Source of the DNA: Eunapius fragilis
Taxonomy: Eukaryota; Porifera; Demospongiae; Spongillida; Spongillidae
Direction of reading: 5' to 3'
Assembly (NCBI GenBank): GCA_963681505.1
Contig: OY811975.1
Coordinates: 1,863,119 to 1,927,118, forward strand
DNA: 64,000 nt
Under the pieces are notes generated by a model. The model did no database searches, had not been told where the DNA came from, and saw only the letters and a list, made by a program, of their open reading frames with translations. A program made the translations under genes and the position numbers. Shown here in pieces: positions 23,551 through 35,404 of this stretch. Within the stretch, counting starts at the first letter, position 1, and every line of letters begins with the position of its first letter.

Positions 23551-24478
23551 TGGAGGAGACCCTAAAACAAGGACACGTTCCTCCCCGACACTCCGTCTAC
23601 ATCGAGCGACACGAGACCATCGCCAGACTGCGCCAGCACCTCCGCACCCTGGGGAGGAGGGAGGGCTGGCTGGTCGTCCACGGGATGGCCGGCTTCGGCA
23701 AGACGGTCCTCGCGGCGGAGGCCGTGCGAGACTCCGCCCTCCTCAGGGAGGCGTTCCCGGGCGGAGTCAACTGGCTCACCGTCGGCCAGATGACCGACGC
23801 CAGGGGAAGGTTGGACGAGTCCAAGCTCCTGACCCGCATGCAGAACCTGATAGCCAGGTTGGACGTGAAGGGTCTACAGCAACAGCAACAGCAACGCACA
23901 GGTAACCTTGAAGCGGCACGTGACCTTCTCCAGAGGGTCCTCTCAGAACAGCACCCCCGTTCCCTGCTCATCCTCGACGACGTGTGGACTCCGGACGTGG
24001 CCCAGCACTTTGGTGTCCGCTTCCGTACCATGGTGACCACCCGTAACGCTGCCGTTGCGGACGGGGTCCAGACCCCCTCGGTCGAAAAGGTGTCCATCTC
24101 CGAGGGGTTCAGCGACGGGGAGGCCCGACAGCTGCTCTCCATGTGGTCGGGGAGGGGGGCCCCCCGAGAGCCTGCCCCCGGGGGCTGACCTCATCGTGCA
24201 CTACTGCAGGGGGTCCCCCATGGCGCTGGCGCTGATAGGGGCCAACCTGAGGAAGGGGGCGAGGGACGTCAGGTGGCAGCAGGTGGCGGAGAAGTTGGAG
24301 AAGAGCCATGGTGCCCTGGACATAAGGTTGGCACAGCCAGAGTGGAACTACCAGCACCCTACTCTGAAGGCGTCCATTGATCTGAGCGTGGAGAGCCTCT
24401 CTCCTGATCTGAGGCCTCTCTTCAACATGCTGGTTGTGTTTGACTACGACGCTCTGGTTCCCTTGGACCACCTTGTGG
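23551..24478 (+). pseudogene. Apaf-like copy b, NB-ARC exon (frameshifted)
   Basis: Near-identical to the copy c exon, with the same P-loop (GMAGFGKT) and Walker B (LLILDDVW). An extra G in the G-run at 24154-24159 shifts the frame. An 8-bp deletion occurs near 24467, and the exon then jumps into the CT-rich intron at about 24488, so the exon equivalent to 29393-29760 is absent. Confidence 0.85.
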
Positions 24479-24923
24479 GAACTGGACACCCCTCCCACTC
24501 TCTCTCCCTCTCTCTCCCCCTCCCCCCATCTCTCTCTCATACTGCCAAAATTCATTTTCTCTATCACTTTACCTATCTCCTTTTATTGACCCCCTCCCCC
24601 ATCACTCCACTCCATTCCACTATCTCTCCTATCACACCCACACCCACCCATCCTCTCACACCACACCTTGTCACACCCACCCCTCCTCTCACACCCACAC
24701 CTTGTCACACCCACGCCTCTCACACCCACCCCTCCTCACACCCACCCCTCCTCACACCCACCTCCTCACGCTCACCCCTCCTCACACCCACCCCTCCTCA
24801 CGCTCACCCCTCCTCACACCCACCCCTCCTCTCACACCCACCCCTCATCTCACACCCACACCTGTCACACCCACCCCTCCTCACACCCACACCTGTCACA
24901 CCCACCCCTCCTCACACCTTCAG
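24479..24923 (+). repeat. CT-rich and CACACCCACCCCTCCT tandem repeats
   Basis: Expanded relative to the same intron in copy c (29785-30085). Low-complexity sequence; open frames here are by-products of composition. Confidence 0.85.
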
Positions 24924-25040
24924 TACACAATCTCGGTACAGCAGTTCTATCTCTTTGTGAGTGACAATATGGACATAGTGGTACAGTCCCTCAATGAGGA
25001 TGAAGTGTTGCAGGTGGCCCTGCTGTTACCTGACACCAAC
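24924..25040 (+). pseudogene. Apaf-like copy b, truncated linker exon
   Basis: Begins after ACCTTCAG like the exon at 30086 (YTISVQQFYLFVSDNMDIVV) but stops after codons for LLLPDTN, where a 47-bp minisatellite starts without any splice site. Confidence 0.85.
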
Positions 25041-25553
25041 ATTACCCCTGGCCATCCATTAGAGTAGGCACGCGTATGGTATCTCCCATGACCCCTGGTC
25101 ATCCATTGGAGCAGGCACACATATGGTACCTCCCATGACCCCTGACCATCCATTGGAGCAGGCACACATATGGTACCTCCCATGACCCCTGGCCATCCAT
25201 TGGAGCAGGCACACATATGGTACCTCCCATGACCCCTGGTCATCCATTGGAGCAGGCACACATATGGTACCTCCCATGACCCCTTACCATCCATTGGAGC
25301 AGGCACACATATGGTACCTCCCATGACCCCTGACCATCCATTGGAGCAGGCACACATATGGTACCTCCCATGACCATTGGAGCAGGCACACATATGGTAC
25401 CTCCCATGACCCCTGGCCATCCATTGGAGCAGGCACACATATGGTACTTCCCATGACCCCTGGTGGAGCAGGCACAAATATGGTACCTCCCGTGATCCCT
25501 GGTCATCAATTGGAGCAGGCACACATATGGTTCATCCCATGATCCCTGGTCAT
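25041..25553. repeat. 47-bp minisatellite array 2
   Basis: About 11 units of the same repeat as array 1, including two shortened units. It abuts an Apaf-like exon on the left and the shared 5' flank of copy c on the right. Confidence 0.95.
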
Positions 25554-26647
25554 CCAAACAAACGTACACATACCCTCCACACACATGTGTGCACTCTCCC
25601 CTTCCCTTCATCCACTTCCTCTCCATTTCCACACAACTGACCATTTTGTGGTAGCTAGGCATCTTCCAATATCACGTGGCATGCGTCCCACAATATACAA
25701 CAGCCTCTCAATTCAAGGCCAATCAATGCAAGTCATCGTTTTGTGCATAAGGTCTATAAGCTAGATGGCACTGTTCCAATCAACTTCACAACGTTTATAA
25801 TGTCCACTACTGAGAGTAGTGTTAACTTCTAAAGTCGAATTAAAAAATATAATTGCAATGTAAAGAATACTGAATTCTATTGGTTTCTTGGCCTTGCATG
25901 CACACCTGACCCTATTATCATAATTATCTTTATCCAAATATACCGGCTATATGCTGTAATAATGTTTAGTGTCGACCATAATTCAGATGTGCCCGTTCTA
26001 TCGTTGCGGCGGAAAATACTGTCACCCTTATCGTTACACGGGTGGTGACTGTACAGCATGATATGCATGTTGATATCCTACAGGATATTTAGAAACTAAT
26101 AGGGCAAAGTAAAGTCTATACTGAGAACTTAGGGACCTAATCATCGCAGCGCAGAATTGAAAAACACATCCGATTCAAGGTGTAAGCCTATAGATCTAAA
26201 GAAGAACAAAAAGCGGCCTGCAGAATGAAATAGGTGCTGGGGTAGGGTTTTTATCAAGAAGACAACTCTAAGGGGGTGGAGTGCAGACAAAGAGTTAGGA
26301 CTAATCCTATCAGAAAACTGAAACACATTGTTAAGAAAGTCTACTGTCAGAGTCACAATGGCCAGTCTGAAAGGGGCAAATGGATGCAATATATACTGTA
26401 CTAGCATGATGGGAAATAGAAAGGGTGAGTTGGACTTAGTGCTAATGATGTCAGCATCAATGCAGGACAAGTTGCTCGTAGCAACATAACATAAGGCGCA
26501 ATGAATATGATTGCAGCATATTGCGTTATGGGGGTTTCCCTAGCCCCCCCCCCCCCCCCCCCCTCACCGCGCGCGCGCTAAAACAACGGTTAATTGGATA
26601 TCTTGAACTAATAATTATGTGCTGAGTGCAGTGAGGGTAACGATAAT
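25554..26647 (+). other. 5' flank of Apaf-like copy c
   Basis: Colinear with 20501-21606, again ending in a poly-C run (26543-26563) and CGCGCGCG before the CARD exon. It probably contains the promoter; no element can be named with confidence. Confidence 0.5.
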
Positions 26648-27296
26648 ATGACTAGTACAAGCCAACTGAAGCGAGCGTTTTTAGCATGTCACAAGGTACT
26701 GGTTCAGCGGATAGAGCCCACGGGGTTGATGATAGACCTGATCCCAAAGGGTATCATATCCACGCTGGAAAGAGACATCATCTCCAAAGAGGTCGTTCCT
26801 GGCCTCATGACGGACAAACTCCTAACGCTCCTACACAAGAAGGCCGCGTTTGATCCTAATGTGTATGGCGCATTCCTGTCGACCATGGACGAGGAGGATA
26901 CACTGATAGAAGTAGCCGAAGAAGTTCGCGCCAAAGCTGCCCAGAGCGCGGGAGATGGAGAGGTTACCGACTACACTTACAAGCAGGCCGTCATGACCGA
27001 AGCCCACAGCGCCACTCTATTGGCGCACGAAGACACCATCGTGGCGGGTATGTCGGTGGGGGACATCCTGCCCGAACTGGTAAGTAGCGGCGTAGTTAGT
27101 CCTGAGGAGAACGAAAACATTCGCGAAGGAGAGTCGAGCACCGAGCAAGCAAAACGGCTGCTAAAAGTTGTCAGGCTCAGGGGATCACCCGGCTTCCTGA
27201 AGTTCAGAGACGCTCTACTAAACTCTGAGAATCAGCAACAGCTTGGGAGTCTTCTGTCCAGAAGTGACGAAGAATCCCCTGATGATAAACAATACG
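26648..27296 (+). CDS. Apaf1: Apaf-1-like gene copy c, exon 1: tandem CARDs
   Basis: First coding exon of an Apaf-1-like gene. Apaf-1 proteins are cytosolic apoptosome scaffolds that recruit caspases through CARDs once nucleotide exchange opens them. The ATG at 26648 starts a frame with two six-helix death-fold segments, about residues 5-95 (LKRAFIACHKVLVQRIEPTG) and 115-205 (LLAHEDTIVAGMSVGDILPE). Both end in the LL.LL..RG...F pattern typical of CARDs (LLKVVRLRGSPGFLKFRDAL in the second). The exon ends in phase 1 at a GTTAGT donor and joins the NB-ARC exon in frame. The seven exons give an open model of about 818 codons. Vertebrate Apaf-1 has one CARD, so a duplicated CARD is a difference. 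The Apaf-1 identification rests on domain order. Confidence 0.8.
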
Positions 27297-28085
27297 GTTA
27301 GTTAGCGTAGGTGTGTCTAGGGTATGCACGTGGAGAGTGCGTAGCGAGGTCGTGTGTGCATGTGTCTGCGTGTGTGCATAAGCATGCAAGAGTGTTTGGT
27401 GTGTGCGTGTATACATGCCATATTATAAATATGTGGACACCACAAACGCATGTGCACTCACACAAAAACACACACACACACATACACACTACACACACAC
27501 ACCACACACACCATTGTAGCCTGTTGGTGTATTATGACCCAATGGTTTGTGCCGTCATGGCAGAATTCATTCAATCACTTTTTGCAACACCAGTAGGATA
27601 GATCCTCAGGTACCTGTACGTCTGGTGAGCATGTTTCCATGGTAATTTGAAGCCCTCTGTGCCAAGCCATGACAAATTAGTTTATTGTCGCTGTAATTAT
27701 TAAGCATGTCAGATAATAACTGATGGTAATTTTAATGTACATATTTAGTGAGATCAATGAAGTCAGGGGGTAGTGTGTGTGGAGGGGGGGGGGGGGGGGG
27801 GGGGGGACAATGAAATCATCCACTCTTTTCAATCTCATAGTCCACTAGTGACTTATTTGTGATCCAGTTTTGAAATTATTTCACCCGAATGAGCTGTGGT
27901 AATCACAATGTATCTGCTTGTGGGGGGGGAGAAGATATAATATTGAACCACATGCTTATGATCTGTTTAAAATGTCAACAGCATAGTTGATTGTTTTATT
28001 ATCATTCATCCACCTTCCTACACACATACACAACATGCACATACACTCACACATGTACATGTAACACACGCACACAAACACACAG
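27297..28085 (+). other. Copy c intron 1
   Basis: GT-AG intron with TG and CA repeats and a poly-G run at 27784-27807. It lacks the piggyBac-like insertion seen in copy b. Confidence 0.8.
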
Positions 28086-29057
28086 TGGAGGAGACCCTAA
28101 AACAAGGACACGTTCCTCCCCGACACTCCGTCTACATCGAGCGACACGAGACCATCGCCAGACTGCGCCAGCACCTCCGCACCCTGGGGAGGAGGGAGGG
28201 CTGGCTGGTTGTCCACGGGATGGCCGGCTTCGGCAAGACGGTCCTCGCGGCGGAGGCTGTGCGAGACTCCGCCCTCCTCAGGGAGGCGTTCCCGGGCGGA
28301 GTCAACTGGCTCACCGTCGGCCAGATGACCGACGCCAGGGGAAGGTTGGACGAGTCCAAGCTCCTGACCCGCATGCAGAACCTGATAGCCAGGTTGGACG
28401 TGAAGGGTCTACAGCAACAGCAACAGCAACGCACAGGTAACCTTGAAGCGGCACGCGACCTTCTCCAGAGGGTCCTCTCAGAACAGCACCCCCGTTCCCT
28501 GCTCATCCTCGACGACGTGTGGACTCCGGACGTGGCCCAGCACTTTGGCGTGCGCTGCCGTACCATGGTGACCACACGTAACGCTGCCGTCGCGGACGGG
28601 GTCCAGACCCCTTTGGTCGAAAAGGTGTCCATCTCCGAGGGGTTCAGCGACGGGGAGGCCCGACAGCTGCTCTCCATGTGGTCGGGGAGGGGGCCCCCCG
28701 AGAGCCTGCCCCCGGGGGCTGACCTCATCGTGCGCTACTGCAGGGGGTCCCCCATGGCGCTGGCGCTGATAGGGGCCAACCTGAGGAAGGGGGCGAGGGA
28801 CGTCAGGTGGCAGCAGGTGGCGGAGAAGTTGGAGAAGAGCCATGGCGCCCTGGACATAAGGTTGGCACAGCCGGAGTGGAACTACCAGCACCCTACTCTG
28901 AAGGCATCCATTGATCTGAGCGTGGAGAGCCTCTCTCCTGATCTGAGGCCTCTCTTCAACATGCTGGTTGTGTTTGACTACGACGCTCTGGTTCCCTTGG
29001 ATACCCTCGCCACCTTGTGGGAACTGGACAGCTTTGAGGCCGACACCCGAATGACTG
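28086..29057 (+). CDS. Apaf1: Apaf-1-like gene copy c, NB-ARC exon
   Basis: 972 nt, phase 1 to phase 1. It codes the nucleotide-binding oligomerisation module: P-loop GMAGFGKT, Walker B LLILDDVW, sensor TTR, GSPMAL in place of GLPLAL, then the start of the winged helix (PLFNMLVVFDYDALVPLDTL). A GLQQQQQQRTG run interrupts the domain after the P-loop region. GC content is clearly higher than in the surrounding introns. Copies a and b are very similar at the nucleotide level, so duplication is recent or the copies are being homogenised. Confidence 0.9.
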
Positions 29058-29392
29058 GTGAGTTGTAAAGGGAAGATGGTTGTGTGTGTGTGTGTGTGTG
29101 TGTGTGTTTGTATCTGTCTGCACGTGTGTGTGTGTGTGCATGTGTGTTTATGTGTGCATGTGTATGTCACATACATGTATGTTTTGTGTTGATTATTTTG
29201 CCAATGTGTTGAAACCTTTCCTGTTATGGAGAGCATCCCCCTAGTGGTGTGTGTGAGTGTAAACATGTTTACATATTTGTATATCAGCAGCTCCACCATG
29301 TTCACCTCCTGCCTCCTCTCTCCCTCTTCCTCCCCTCCCTCTTCCTCTTCTCCCTCTCCTCTCTTCCTCTCTCTCACCCTCCCTCACAACAG
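29058..29392 (+). other. Copy c intron 2
   Basis: GTGAGT...ACAG intron with a TG-rich first half and a pyrimidine-rich end. Confidence 0.75.
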
Positions 29393-29760
29393 AACTAGTG
29401 GAGCAGTCTCTGGCCCAACTGGCCAGCACAAAGGGAACAGACTCTGATCCCATCGTCTACACGTTTCACGACCTAGTCATCGACTACCTTAGGGGGAGCA
29501 CCCAGACCCAAAAGCGTAAGGAGTACCACTCCCTCCTGGTACAGCATTACATGAGTCTGTGTAAGAATGCCTTCCATGAGCTGCCCGATGACCACTATGT
29601 GTACCAGAAGCTAGTCTTCCACATAGCCATGGCTGAGGACTACGAACTGTTGGGACTAGTTCTGAGCGACCTGAAGTGGGTCATGTCTGCCGCTTCACAC
29701 AGTGACGGGTACTCAGTCCTCTCCTCGTACCAGGAGTTTAGTGAGAAGGTGGCTGTGAGG
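29393..29760 (+). CDS. Apaf1: Apaf-1-like gene copy c, winged-helix/HD2 exon
   Basis: 368 nt, phase 1 to phase 0. It codes ELVEQSLAQLASTKG, then IVYTFHDLVIDYLRG, where FHD occupies the place of the MHD motif that senses nucleotide in NB-ARC proteins. A helical segment follows. It leads into the linker before the WD40 propeller. The equivalent exon is missing from copy b. Confidence 0.85.
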
Positions 29761-30085
29761 GTAAGCATGAGACTGGAACAACCATGTGTTCTCTCTCTCT
29801 CTCCCTCTCCCCCCCCTCTCTCTCTCTCTCCCCCCCCCCTCTCTCTCCCTCCCTCTCTCTCCCTCCCTCTCTCCCTTCCCCCTCTCTCTCATACTGCCAA
29901 AATTCATTTCTCTATCACTTTACCTATCTCCTTTTATTGACTCCCTCCCCCACCACTCCACTCCACTCCACTCCCTTCTGCTATCTCTCCTCTCACACCC
30001 ACCCCTTCTCTCACACCACACCTTGTCACACCCACCCACCCTCACACCCACCCCTCCTCACACCCACCCCTCCTCACACCTTCAG

Positions 30086-30264
30086 TACACAATCTCGGTA
30101 CAACAGTTCTATCTCTTTGTGAGTGACAATATGGACATAGTGGTACAGTCCCTCAATGAGGACGAAGTGTTGCAGGTGGCTCTGCTGTTACCTGACACCA
30201 ACGAGGTGTTCCTTCAGGCTAAGACGCTCACCCGATCCAGGAAGAAGTCTTGGTACATGTGGAG
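30086..30264 (+). CDS. Apaf1: Apaf-1-like gene copy c, linker exon
   Basis: 179 nt, phase 0 to phase 2, starting after a CCTTCAG acceptor and ending TGGAG|GTGAGG. It codes YTISVQQFYLFVSD, then LNEDEVLQVALLLPDTNEVF and a basic end (LTRSRKKSWYMWR), probably the helical stretch between NB-ARC and the propeller. Confidence 0.8.
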
Positions 30265-31014
30265 GTGAGGCCACACCTCCTCCTCCCCCTCCCCAAACAA
30301 ACATTGCACACACTTGGGATTGAATGTATGGAATATGCCCCTACATGGCAATGTGTGGTACATGACCCTACATGGCAGTGTGGTGGGGGAGCATGACCCT
30401 ACATGGCAATATCTTCAACAAATGCCCCCAGTCTCCCCCCAGCCTCCCCCAGTCTCCCCCCGTCTCCCCCCAGCCTCCCCCCAGCCTGCTCTCGCTACCA
30501 AACAGCCTTTTGCAGTGTGGGAATTAACGGCTGGTCCACGGCCATTTTCATATCATTTTGCTAAAATGGCCATACAATATTGTCCGTGATCGGTCATTTG
30601 ACCGATTATTAATTGTGCTATCTTACCACGACATGAGTGCATATTTATTCCCTCCACCGATACGGATAATGAACTTTTCATCGCACACTGGGGGCTGGGG
30701 TGTACTGATGACAAGCACGCATGCTAACGGTTACTATACAAAAAGTGGCTGACCAATTCCTGAAAAGGGCCACCCAGTATCATAATTGAGTGGCCGTTTG
30801 GCCATACAAATGTCGTGGATTAAGTCTCGCACTGGGAAACTTTCCCCATCCTCTTACTCCACAGTACTGTTGTAGGAAGGGTAATGTACATGTGCAAATA
30901 TCCTGCTTGTCTGCTTGTACATGTAAGTCCCTAGTCCGTGGGGAAGGAAAACTGGTTGCTAGGGGAACTGTTTGGGGCGAGAAAATTTGCTGCTACTGTA
31001 GCTAATAAACCACA

Positions 31015-31545
31015 TACAATGGTGACTGAGCCTGGCTATTTAGTTTTCATAAAGGTTGCTATGGTGACTGAGCCTGGCTATTTAGTTTTCATAAAGGTTG
31101 CTATGGTGACTGAGCCTGGCTATTTAGTTTTCATAAAGGTTGCTATGGTGACTGGGCCAGCTATTTAGTTTTCATAAAGGTTGCTATGGTGACTGAGCCT
31201 GGCTATTTAGTTTTCATAAAGGTTGCTATGGTGACTGAGCCTGGCTATTTAGTTTTCATAAAGGTTGCTATGGTGACTGGGCCAGCTGTTTAGTTTTCAT
31301 AAAGGTTGCTATGGTGACTGAGCCTGGCTATTTTAGTTTTCATAAAGGTTGCTATGGTGACTGAGCCAGCTATTTAGTTTTCATAAAGGTTGCTATGGTG
31401 ACTGGGCCAGCAATTTTAGTTTTCATAACGGTTGCTATGGTGACTGGGCCAGCTATTTTAGTTTTCATAAAGGTTGCTATGGTGACTGGGCCAGCTATTT
31501 TAGTTTTCATAAAGGTTGCTATGGTGACTGGGCCAGCTTTTAGTT
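31015..31545. repeat. 41/42-bp tandem repeat array
   Basis: About 13 units of TTGCTATGGTGACTGAGCC followed by TGGCTATTTAGTTTTCATAA, alternating with a one-base-shorter GGGCCAGC variant. Located in intron 4 of the Apaf-like gene. Confidence 0.9.
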
Positions 31546-31975
31546 TGCTCAAATAGTATGCACACACTTTATTTTATGTTTGAGCTGCAAGCATTCTCTG
31601 TGACCAGCCGAGTCTGCACGTTAAAGTGTACATACTTGGTACTTGGAATGTTGTTGTGAAGATTCATCTGTTAACATACACGTCATATTGATATTGTTTA
31701 AACATGTCATGTTATTAAACATAGTAATAACACTGCCAACATTGTTATGTTGCTAAGTATAGTAATTGTTACATCATTATGCAACTGCATTATGTTGCTA
31801 TATATAGCAGCGGTAATCTAAAGGTCGCCACTTCATTTATGCAGTGCAACTATCTCATAACATGTGATCACAACAATGCTTCAATCACATGGCAATGTAA
31901 CCCCCCAGGGGGGAACGCAATGAGAGAGAGCTGTGTTTAGCAATAGGTCCTTTTAGTTGAAAGCTTTGTTATGTA

Positions 31976-32669
31976 CAGTACCGGTCATAATAAAAGTCAC
32001 GTTCCGTTTTAGTTCTACGATCGTAGCACTGTGCAGTCTTTTTAGAACACGAAGATAAAACGATGATCTTATGTACGTGTTAACTAGTTCAGCGAAGTGC
32101 ACAACTCCGTTTACACCGGTTTTATAGTAACGTACGCGGTAACAAAACGATGACGCTGCGTAGATCGCTGAAAGGATTGAGCAAAGGAATTCTAACGTAG
32201 CGCATAAAACTGAACAAGCGCGTTCGTTCGGAAGATCCGTTTTACTAAATACGTTTAAGTAATTATGCCTCCGCCCCTACAGTAAAAATCGCTTGCTATG
32301 ACCGCTACATGTACTTCTTCTATACGTCTCCTCTTTGAGTTCCCAAAATCCTCCCTCCCTTTGAAGGATAAGTGGATGACGTCATATAACAGATGAGACC
32401 GCTATTAATTTTAGCCACACTTAATTGAACCGATCGCGAGCGCTGTTGCAGAACATCTATCCAAGCGATGTTCTACAACCAATCAAGCGATGCGAACGGC
32501 TAGTTAACATTTCAAAAACGCGTCTAAAACGCTAGCGATTAACAACTTTTGTGTTAATCATATTTGAAGAATAGCTACGATGCCAAAACAAAACGAAACC
32601 AGAAGCCATATCTTAGTGCTACGATCGTAGCACTAAAACGGAACGTGACTTTTATTATGGCCGGTACTG
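31976..32669. mobile_element. Tc1/mariner-like non-autonomous element
   Basis: Terminal inverted repeats of about 55 bp start CAGTACCGGTCATAATAAAA on the left; the right end matches with one T-to-C change in that stretch. TA flanks both ends (31974-31975 and 32670-32671). The inner ends of the repeats carry the palindrome CTACGATCGTAG. 694 bp without transposase. Confidence 0.85.
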
Positions 32670-32844
32670 TACAATGGAGCCCACATACACACACTCACAC
32701 CACACACACATACACACACATACACACACACAGATACACACACATACACACAAATGGATGTTACATGCATACACAGCATGTACACTTACGTTCTTACAAC
32801 ACACACTTAACACACACACATACACACACCACACACACCCACAC

Positions 32845-32880
<36 letters not shown>

Positions 32881-33007
32881 CAACATTGAGAAGGATCGTA
32901 CCAGACGTGCTTTGAGGCTTAAGCTTCACACCTCAGGGGTACGAAGGTGCCAGTGTTCCCAGGACGGTAAGAGAGCTGTTTCCTGTTCCAACAGCGGTGA
33001 TGTCAAG
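32881..33007 (+). CDS. Apaf1: Apaf-1-like gene copy c, first WD40 exon
   Basis: 127 nt, phase 2 to phase 0. It codes a basic lead (IEKDRTRRALRLKLHTSG) and a WD40 blade start, VRRCQCSQDGKRAVSCSNSG and DVK, matching the 'V..C.FS.DG...AS.S.D..VK' pattern. The blade's WD end is completed by the 19-nt exon at 34981. Confidence 0.8.
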
Positions 33008-33142
33008 GTGAGACACACACCCATCCACTCCCCCCCCCCCCCCCCCCCCCCCCCTACCAATCATCAATGGTCCCTGTTCCCAATCCCAACGATACTTGAT
33101 CGGGGGGTGGGGTATCTTACATGTGGTCTACCCCCTCCCCCA

Positions 33143-34637
33143 TTGCACATGTCCACCATCACCCCTTACACATGTCCACCATCACCCCATACACATGTCC
33201 ACCATCACCCCTTACACATGTCCACCATCATCCCTTACACATGTCCACCATCACCCCTTACACATGTCCACCATCACCCTTACACATGTCCACCATCTCC
33301 CCTTACACATGTCCACCATCACCCCTTGCACACGTCCACCATCACCCCTTATACATGTCTACCATCACCCCTTACACATGTCCACCATCACCCCTTACAC
33401 ATGTCCACCATCACCCCTTACACGTGTTCACCATCACCCCTTACACATGTCCACCATCACCACTTACACATGTCTACCATCACCCCTTACACATGTCTAC
33501 CATCACCCTTACACATGTCCACCATCACCCCTTACACATGTCCATCATCACCCCTTACACATGTCCACCATCACCCCTTACACGTGTTCACCATCACCCC
33601 TTACACATGTCCACCATCACCACTTACACATGTCTACCATCACCCCTTACACATGTCTACCATCACCCTTACACATGTCCACCATCACCCCTTACACATG
33701 TCCACCATCACCACTTACAGATGTCCACCATCACCCCTTACACATGTACACCATCACCCCTTACACATGTCCACCATCACCCCTTACACATGTTCACCAT
33801 CACACCTTACACATGCCCACCATCACCCCTTACACATGTCCACCATCACCCTATACACATGTCCACCATCACCCCTTACACATGTCCACCATCACCCCTT
33901 ACACATGTCCACCATCACCCCGTACACATGTCCACCATCATCCCTTACACATGTCCACCATCACCCCTTACTCATGTCCACCATCACCCCTTACACATCA
34001 CCCCTTACACATGTCCACCATCATCCCTTACACATGTCCACCATCACCACTTACAGATGTCCACCATCACCCCTTACACATGTACACCATCACCCCTTAC
34101 ACATGTCCACCATCACCCCTTACACATGTCCACCATCACCCCTTACTCATGTCCACCATCACCCCTTACACATCACCCCTTACACATGTCCACCATCATC
34201 CCTTACACATGTCCACCATCACCACTTACAGATGTCCACCATCACCCCTTACACATGTCCACCATCATCCCTTACTCATGTCCACCATCACCCCTTACAC
34301 ATGTCCACCATTGCCCCTTACACATGTCCACCATCACCCCTTACACATGTACACCATCACCCCTTACACATGTACACCATCACCCCTTACACATGTCCAC
34401 CATCACCTCTTACACATGTCCACCATCACCCCTTACACATGTCCACCATCACCCCTTACACATGTCCACCATCACCCCTTACACATGTCCACCATCCCCC
34501 TTACACATGTCCACCATCACCCCTTACACATGTCCACCAGATGTCACCCCTTACACATGTCCATCATCACCCCTTACACATGTTTACCATCACACCTTAC
34601 ACATGTCCACCATCACCCCTTACACATGCCCACATCA
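33143..34637. repeat. 23-bp tandem repeat array
   Basis: About 65 copies of CACCCCTTACACATGTCCAC plus CAT, with T/C variants and some short units, inside intron 5 of the Apaf-like gene. All three plus frames are open through most of the array, producing Thr/Pro/His-rich open frames of 500-750 codons that are not genes. Confidence 0.95.
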
Positions 34638-34980
34638 TCGTAAGTGCACCACATATTCTACCCTTCCCCTCCTGTTTTCTCCCCTCTCCCATTACCTCTG
34701 CACCTCCCCCTCTCCCTCCCCTCCCCTCCTTTTCTCTCCCCTTCCTCACAGTATGCATATATGGTGGAACATTTGTTTGCTCCATTTTAGTTAATACTAA
34801 CAATGTTAATAATGGATGAAGATGGGGAAACACCATCACTGACCATTAACCACACCATCACTGACCACTAACCACACCATCACTGACACCCTAACCACAG
34901 GTTGGAATGGGGAGGAGGGATGGAGTGGGGAGGAGATATGACTGGGGAGAATTTAACCCTCCCTGATCCTTTCTCTTCAG

Positions 34981-34999
34981 TTGTGGCAGCTGTCCACGG
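34981..34999 (+). CDS. Apaf1: Apaf-1-like gene copy c, 19-nt WD40 micro-exon
   Basis: Between TTCTCTTCAG and GTTAGG. The bases TTGTGGCAGCTGTCCACGG code LWQLST plus one base. That supplies exactly the (VK)LW.L.TG end of the blade begun at 33007 and keeps the phase needed by the exon at 35059. Supported by frame, splice sites and motif; RNA evidence would be decisive. Confidence 0.7.
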
Positions 35000-35058
35000 G
35001 TTAGGTACATGTAAATGGCTCCACGGCACATCCACCACCCCCACCCCCACCACTGCAG

Positions 35059-35198
35059 AGAGCAAGACCTTCCCCCAACCTGGCTTCAGCAACCAGGACT
35101 CCAGTGCCTCGGCTGACAGCTCTGGGGTTGTCAAGAGCTGCGTCTTTGCTCCCGACGAGAAGTCTGTCGTCACGGCGACTGGCAGTGGGTCGGTCAAA
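35059..35198 (+). CDS. Apaf1: Apaf-1-like gene copy c, second WD40 exon
   Basis: 140 nt, phase 1 to phase 0, acceptor CTGCAG, donor GTGAGT. It codes a Ser-rich stretch (SNQDSSASADSSG) and a blade start VKSCVFAPDEKSVVTATGSG followed by SVK. A donor follows but no further WD40 exon is visible before 36000. The gene seems cut off after about one and a half blades, while full Apaf-1 propellers have more than ten. Confidence 0.75.
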
Positions 35199-35404
35199 GT
35201 GAGTTTGCTGCTTAAGGCATGTGGTGGTGGTGGGTTGAGCCACTGGTAATCAGCCTCTGCTGTTGAATTAACGAGTTTGGGCATAAGGAGATCCCTGGTA
35301 ATTAGTATGGATACGAGGGAGATCCCTGGTAATTAGTATGGATATGAGGAGATCCCTGGTAATTAGTATGGATATAAGGGAGATCCCTGTTAATTAGTGT
35401 GGAT

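Larger units (their letters stand above)
30265..32880 (+). other. Copy c intron 4 (2.6 kb)
   Basis: No exon recognised. It contains short C-rich repeats (30410-30490), a 41/42-bp tandem array (31015-31545), a Tc1-like element (31976-32669) and CA repeats up to the acceptor at 32879-32880. Confidence 0.7.

Noticed and set aside
24479-25067. His/Thr/Pro-rich open frames after NB-ARC copy b
   Set aside because: Low-complexity CACACCCACCCC repeats in a collapsed intron.
31015-31545. CRISPR-like array
   Set aside because: Plain tandem repeat without unique spacers in animal DNA; the same holds for the 47-bp and 23-bp arrays.
32564-34819. Plus-strand open frames of 751, 515 and 557 codons (THVHHHPLHMSTITPYTC repeats)
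   Set aside because: All three frames of a 23-bp tandem array are open; the array is intronic. Only 32881-33007 within the first frame is a supported exon.
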